The position numbers were made by a program, and so were the translations under genes. A stretch of DNA of 8,405 nt. Source: Anaerolineae bacterium. GTDB lineage: Bacteria > Chloroflexota > Anaerolineae > Anaerolineales > Villigracilaceae. Positions 5,770 to 8,405 of this stretch are shown here, one piece after another (position 1 is the stretch's first letter; every line of letters begins with the position of its first letter). The stretch spans positions 372 to 8,776 of the forward strand of contig DQGV01000102.1 in the NCBI GenBank assembly GCA_003524705.1, in the 5' to 3' direction. Under the pieces are notes generated by a model, which did not search any database, had not been told where the DNA came from, and saw nothing but the letters and a program-made list of their open reading frames with translations.

Positions 5770-6057
5770 ATGACTTTTCAATTAACCTTACATCTAAAAC
5801 GAGAACAGTTTGAACAAATTGAACGCGGGGAGCAGAAATTTGAATTTCGCCCCAAGACTCCGTATTGGCATAAACATTTGATTGATCGAAAATATAAGAC
5901 GATTCGCTTGGTATGTGGATACCCAAGAAGGGGAGAGAAGCCGCGTGAGATGATAGTGCGTTATCGCGGCTGGTTGCCGAAGATTATTAAGCACCCACAC
6001 TTTGGGGAAAAGCCTGTGCGCGTGTTTGCTATTCCAGTGCATGACCGGATAAATTAA
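5770..6057 (+). CDS. Small ASCH-like (PUA-fold) protein
   Basis: 95 residues. The N-terminus TLHLKREQFEQIERGEQKFEFR (broken as TLHLKREQFEQIERG at 6-20, EQKFEFR at 21-27) matches the start of ASCH-type domains: a strand, a helix ending in a Gly-Glu turn, and a Lys/Glu/Arg strand. A 'VCGYPRRGEK' turn and a final VRVFAIPV strand complete a small beta-barrel. ASCH domains are related to PUA domains, and characterised members bind RNA or hydrolyse modified nucleosides; the activity here is not known. The protein is basic overall (many Lys/Arg/His), consistent with nucleic-acid binding. It is transcribed divergently from the radical SAM gene from the symmetric promoter, so co-regulation is likely. 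The ribosome site is weak (GCGAG, about 8 nt before the ATG). A frame on the opposite strand overlaps it but has no family resemblance. Moderate-to-good confidence in the fold, low in function. Confidence 0.7.
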   Translation: MTFQLTLHLKREQFEQIERGEQKFEFRPKTPYWHKHLIDRKYKTIRLVCGYPRRGEKPREMIVRYRGWLPKIIKHPHFGEKPVRVFAIPVHDRIN

Positions 6058-6061
6058 GGGC

Positions 6062-6149
6062 TTAGCCACTGCGTCTTTGCGCAGCGAACGGCAGAGCCCG
6101 CAGAGATTTTGAGTTTTTTCTCAGAGAACTCTGTGACCTCTGTGGCTAA
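6062..6149. repeat. Degenerate MITE/REP-like inverted repeat with CAGAG/CTCTG modules
   Basis: The ends are perfect 8-bp inverted repeats, TTAGCCAC (6062-6069) and GTGGCTAA (6142-6149). The right arm is built of CTCAGAG, CTCTG and CTCTG units; the left arm has CAGAGCCCGCAGAG (6091-6104), with an extra unmatched stretch (about 6070-6090) after the terminal repeat. A central T-run (6113-6119) separates the arms. The right end resembles 'CTCTGTGxCCTCTGTGGCTAA' elements that I recall as widespread intergenic repeats in environmental genomes. It may also serve as a terminator for the ASCH gene, whose stop is 4 nt upstream. Confidence 0.55.
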
Positions 6150-6150
6150 T

Positions 6151-6178
6151 TTGTAACTTTCAAAGCAGAATGTATAAT
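6151..6178 (+). promoter_or_regulatory. Predicted promoter of the Rid-oxidoreductase operon
   Basis: TTGTAA (6151-6156), 16 bp, then a perfect TATAAT (6173-6178). The expected transcript start is near 6185, leaving a very short leader of about 12 nt that begins at the AGGAG ribosome site (6185-6189) for the TTG start at 6197. The -35 element abuts the end of the inverted repeat, so insertion of the repeat may have shaped this promoter. Confidence 0.55.
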
Positions 6179-6196
6179 TGCGCTAGGAGATTCGCT

Positions 6197-6595
6197 TTGA
6201 AAACACAAATCAACCCAGCCAATTTTACAAAGACAGTCGGGGCGTACTCACAAGGTTTAAAAGTAGATGTAGGGGATAAGGTAATGATATTCGTTTCTGG
6301 TCAATTAGCCATGGATGCAGAGGGGAATCCTGTTGCACCAGATGATATTTCCAAGCAGACAAGATACATATTCGAAAATATAAAAAAGATTTTGGCAGAA
6401 GCAGGCGCCAAGTTAGAAGATGTTGTTAAAGTGCAAATCTTTATGACAGATATTAGTAAGTTTTCTCAATTTACTGTTGTAAGGAATGAATACTTGGAGC
6501 ACATCAAGCCCGTCAGCACGTTGGTGGAGATTAGTAAAACTGTCAAAGCGGGTTGTGATGTTGAAGTGGAAGTGATTGCGATTGCGGAAAAGTAG
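6197..6595 (+). CDS. Rid-family (YjgF/YER057c/UK114) protein lacking the canonical Arg; TTG start
   Basis: 132 residues from TTG 6197, which has AGGAG 7 nt upstream and gives the family-typical N-terminus MKTQINP. An ATG at 6170 is in frame, but it overlaps the predicted -10 box and adds residues with no family match. Archetypal RidA is a trimer that hydrolyses reactive enamines/imines from amino-acid metabolism. Seen: VGAYSQGLKV at 14-23 with Tyr17, SGQLAMD at 34-40, and VEVEVIAIA at 122-130 with Glu125 at the RidA glutamate position. However, PVSTLVEI (105-112) aligns without gaps to PARSCVEV of E. coli RidA, placing Ser107 where Arg105 binds the substrate carboxylate. Arg-lacking Rid subgroups are reported to lack the standard imine deaminase activity, so the reaction here may differ. 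Cotranscription with the FAD oxidoreductase (30-nt gap) suggests handling of its imine or related product. Confidence 0.88.
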   Translation: MKTQINPANFTKTVGAYSQGLKVDVGDKVMIFVSGQLAMDAEGNPVAPDDISKQTRYIFENIKKILAEAGAKLEDVVKVQIFMTDISKFSQFTVVRNEYLEHIKPVSTLVEISKTVKAGCDVEVEVIAIAEK

Positions 6596-6625
6596 AGAAC
6601 AGAGAGCAGAGGAGACTTTATCAGC

Positions 6626-7807
6626 ATGTCTGTAAAAAAATATGATGTCATCATTGTGGGCGGCGGAGTGATGGGTTGTGCGACGGCGTATTATCTTTTG
6701 AAATTTGATTCAACGTTGAAAGTTGCAATTCTTGAAAAAGACCCGACCTATGAATTTGCATCCACGCCGCTATCTGACGGGAATATGCGCATTCAGTTTA
6801 ATATCAAAGAGAATATTCAAATGTCACAATATGGCATGGAAGTGATGAAAACATTTGCGGATGAATTTGAAGTGGATGGCGTAAAACCTGATGCCGCATT
6901 TCGTCAGCAAGGGAATTTGTTTGTGTTGGATGAACATAGCAAAGATGAATCGTATGAAGGATATTTATTACAAAAAAGTTTAGGCTGTGACGTAAAATGG
7001 CTGACGCCTGAAGAAGTGGGAAACTATTATCCGCTTTATAACTTGAAAGATTGTGTGGCTGGGACGTTTGGTCCAAAAGATGGGACGATGTCACCGATGG
7101 GTGTGTTGAATGGCTATAAAAAGAAGGTCATTCAATTAGGCGCGGAATATATCCATGCGGAAGTGAATCAAGTGTTGAAAGAGGGGAATCAAATTACTGG
7201 CGTGAAATTATCCGATGGAGAAATTTTGAATAGCAAGATTGTGATGAATGCGGCGGGGGCGTGGGCGAAGTACATTGCTGAAGGTGTAGGAGCAAGTATC
7301 CCAGTAGAGCCGACGAAACGTCAGGTCACGATTGTGGAGGCAAATGTTCATCCACAAAAAGTTTTGCCAGCCTTATTTCTTCCATCGGGTTTGTATGTGA
7401 TTCATGAAGGCGAGGGGATGTTTATGATTGGGAAATGCTTCGCGGATGATTACGTCGGCACGGATGATTTCGTTTGGGAACGCAAGATGTTTGAAGAGCG
7501 GATGTGGCAAGAGTTGGTGGAGTATTTGCCCGCGTTTGACCGTTTGAAAATTTCGCGTGGCTGGGCGGGTTTGTATGAAGTCAACACACTCGATAGCAAT
7601 GCGATTTTAGGCGAGTTGCCCGCCTTGAAAGGTTTTTATTTGGCGAATGGTTTTTCGGGGCATGGATTTCAGCAATGCCATGCGGTGGGACGTTATATCG
7701 CTGAGTTGATGTTGAATAAAACGCCGACATTGGATTTAGCTATCTTTTCGCCGAGGCGGATTTTGGAGAATGCGCCAGTGTTTGAGAGTAGAAGGAAGAT
7801 TATTTGA
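6626..7807 (+). CDS. FAD-dependent oxidoreductase of the D-amino-acid/sarcosine oxidase (DAO) superfamily
   Basis: 393 residues, typical for this superfamily, whose members oxidise a C-N bond of amino acids or N-methylated amines with FAD. Seen: VIIVGGGVMG at 8-17 with the GxGxxG dinucleotide loop; Glu37 closing the second strand (ribose contact); STPLSDGNMRIQF at 46-58, like the 'ST..S.G..RQQF' segment of FOXRED1-type proteins; NAAGAW at 208-213; RGWAGLYE at 311-318; and ANGFSGHGFQQ at 340-350, the C-terminal FAD-binding motif. No signal peptide is visible; probably cytosolic, possibly membrane-associated through a quinone or electron-transfer partner. The substrate is not predictable: sarcosine, glycine, D-amino acids, proline derivatives and opines are all used in the superfamily. 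The ribosome site is GGAG, 11 nt from the ATG (longish). It follows the Rid gene by 30 nt, an informative pairing since flavin oxidation yields imines. Confidence 0.88.
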   Translation: MSVKKYDVIIVGGGVMGCATAYYLLKFDSTLKVAILEKDPTYEFASTPLSDGNMRIQFNIKENIQMSQYGMEVMKTFADEFEVDGVKPDAAFRQQGNLFVLDEHSKDESYEGYLLQKSLGCDVKWLTPEEVGNYYPLYNLKDCVAGTFGPKDGTMSPMGVLNGYKKKVIQLGAEYIHAEVNQVLKEGNQITGVKLSDGEILNSKIVMNAAGAWAKYIAEGVGASIPVEPTKRQVTIVEANVHPQKVLPALFLPSGLYVIHEGEGMFMIGKCFADDYVGTDDFVWERKMFEERMWQELVEYLPAFDRLKISRGWAGLYEVNTLDSNAILGELPALKGFYLANGFSGHGFQQCHAVGRYIAELMLNKTPTLDLAIFSPRRILENAPVFESRRKII

Positions 7808-7816
7808 GGTTGAAGG

Positions 7817-8405
7817 TTATTGGTTTTGAATTGCTGGTTGGTATAAATGCTTTTGAAATTCGATAAACAAATTACGAATTGACTCAATACTACCTAAAAT
7901 TTCTTTTGCATCTTCCAATGATTGATACTTGTTTGTCAGCAAAATTGGTAGCTTTTCTTGGTCAAGTTCGTCAACGCCTGCATCTATATATTTACTTAAA
8001 ACGAAAGTGATAAACTCTTTTTGTTTGTCATTGAGTAGAGCAAAGATTGTCGCTTCGGCTGCTTTCGCTCTATTTTCTCTTGTAACCGCCATGTAGTCAC
8101 CATTAAAAATATATCTTAATACATCGTACAAGTCGCTTTTTTCCATATCTACTAATTTTTGTAAAGTCAGTAAATCGTCTTTAGGAAAACCTGCCGCATC
8201 TAAATTCTCTAACAGTGTTTTTCTGGTCAATGGATTGCTCCAAAGTTTCCGCAACTCTTCTTCATCTTTGAAAAGTTTAGGCAATTCGCCAAAAAGATTA
8301 TCTATAAATTCTGTTTCTGAAATTGGTTTTCCATCTGCACTCCAAAACGATGTTGACACCATATATTTAATTTCTCTTTCTTTTCCATTGCGAAGTTTAA
8401 TTCTA
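7817..8405 (-). CDS. hsdR: Type I restriction endonuclease subunit R (HsdR), C-terminal fragment; 5' part beyond the right edge
   Basis: The frame is open to the right edge. Upstream of the Met at 8362 I read Arg-Asn-Gly-Lys-Glu-Arg-Glu-Ile-Lys-Tyr continuous with it, so that Met is internal and the gene enters from outside. About 195 residues are visible. Seen: STSFWSADGKPIS, DNLFGELPKLF, LWSNPLTRKTLLENLDAAGF, SDLYDVLRYIF and ELDQEKLPILLTNKY, the usual order of the EcoEI-type HsdR C-terminal helical domain, which in type I complexes links the motor subunit to the methyltransferase core. The nuclease and helicase motifs would lie off-window, so intactness cannot be judged. HsdM and HsdS genes are expected farther right. 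It is convergent with the oxidoreductase gene, with 9 bp between stops and no visible terminator, so the two 3' ends may overlap as antisense transcripts. Family assignment is strong from the motif series. Confidence 0.85.
   Translation of the reverse strand, partial: RIKLRNGKEREIKYMVSTSFWSADGKPISETEFIDNLFGELPKLFKDEEELRKLWSNPLTRKTLLENLDAAGFPKDDLLTLQKLVDMEKSDLYDVLRYIFNGDYMAVTRENRAKAAEATIFALLNDKQKEFITFVLSKYIDAGVDELDQEKLPILLTNKYQSLEDAKEILGSIESIRNLFIEFQKHLYQPAIQNQ

Noticed and set aside
5699..6069. Minus-strand frames opposite the ASCH-like gene
   Set aside because: They run through the symmetric promoter or lack any recognisable domain, while the plus-strand frame fits the ASCH fold.
6170..6196. 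ATG at 6170 as the Rid protein start
   Set aside because: It overlaps a perfect TATAAT at 6173-6178, has no ribosome site, and adds nine residues without family match; TTG 6197 has a well-placed AGGAG.
7817..8362. Reading the HsdR fragment as a complete 181-residue gene starting at the Met at 8362
   Set aside because: The frame stays open to the window edge, and the residues before that Met fit the HsdR family; no ribosome site precedes it.

Overview
The window looks like a chromosomal stretch from a moderately AT-rich uncultured bacterium. I would place it tentatively in Chloroflexota, class Anaerolineae. The grounds are the general look of the proteins (a lipoprotein with a 'QIAETKVAIATLATQ'-type stretch before a beta-propeller, and a radical SAM protein ending in a helix-hairpin-helix) and of the short palindromic intergenic repeats. 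This placement is from familiarity, not from a search. Genes are tightly packed and no gene-free stretch exceeds 300 bases. Ten complete genes and two edge-truncated genes are supported.

Left part, all on the minus strand (1-3906). Read in the direction of transcription: a SET-domain methyltransferase-like gene (3906-3424) with its own promoter, a GC-rich hairpin, then a probable operon. The operon runs thiolase (3315-2116), propeller lipoprotein (GTG start, 2068-1013), DinB-like metal-site protein (993-505) and 3-hydroxyacyl-CoA dehydrogenase (441 to beyond the left edge). Thiolase and dehydrogenase are consecutive enzymes of acetoacetyl-CoA/3-hydroxybutyryl-CoA metabolism or beta-oxidation. 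The lipoprotein and DinB genes sit between them without an obvious metabolic link. The junctions carry short repeats: a 14-bp direct repeat at the thiolase end and a period-9 GTCNGAC array at the DinB end.

Middle part (4021-6057). A radical SAM protein of the DNA modification/repair type and a VOC-family protein form a two-gene minus-strand operon that ends in a clear hairpin-plus-T-run terminator. Upstream, a perfect 16-bp inverted repeat (5691-5728) contains two mirror-image promoters. One drives the radical SAM gene, predicted to be leaderless. The other drives a divergent ASCH-like protein (5770-6057).

Right part (6058-8405). A degenerate MITE/REP-like inverted repeat is followed by a promoter and a plus-strand pair: a Rid-family protein (TTG start at 6197) that lacks the usual imine-binding Arg, and a FAD-dependent amine/amino-acid oxidoreductase. 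Convergent to these, with only 9 bp between stop codons, is the C-terminal end of a type I restriction subunit HsdR that enters from the right edge.

The least ordinary features are the symmetric divergent promoter, the palindrome embedded in the radical SAM reading frame, the Arg-less Rid protein paired with an oxidase, the bacterial SET protein with a full post-SET-type Cys cluster, and the period-9 array.
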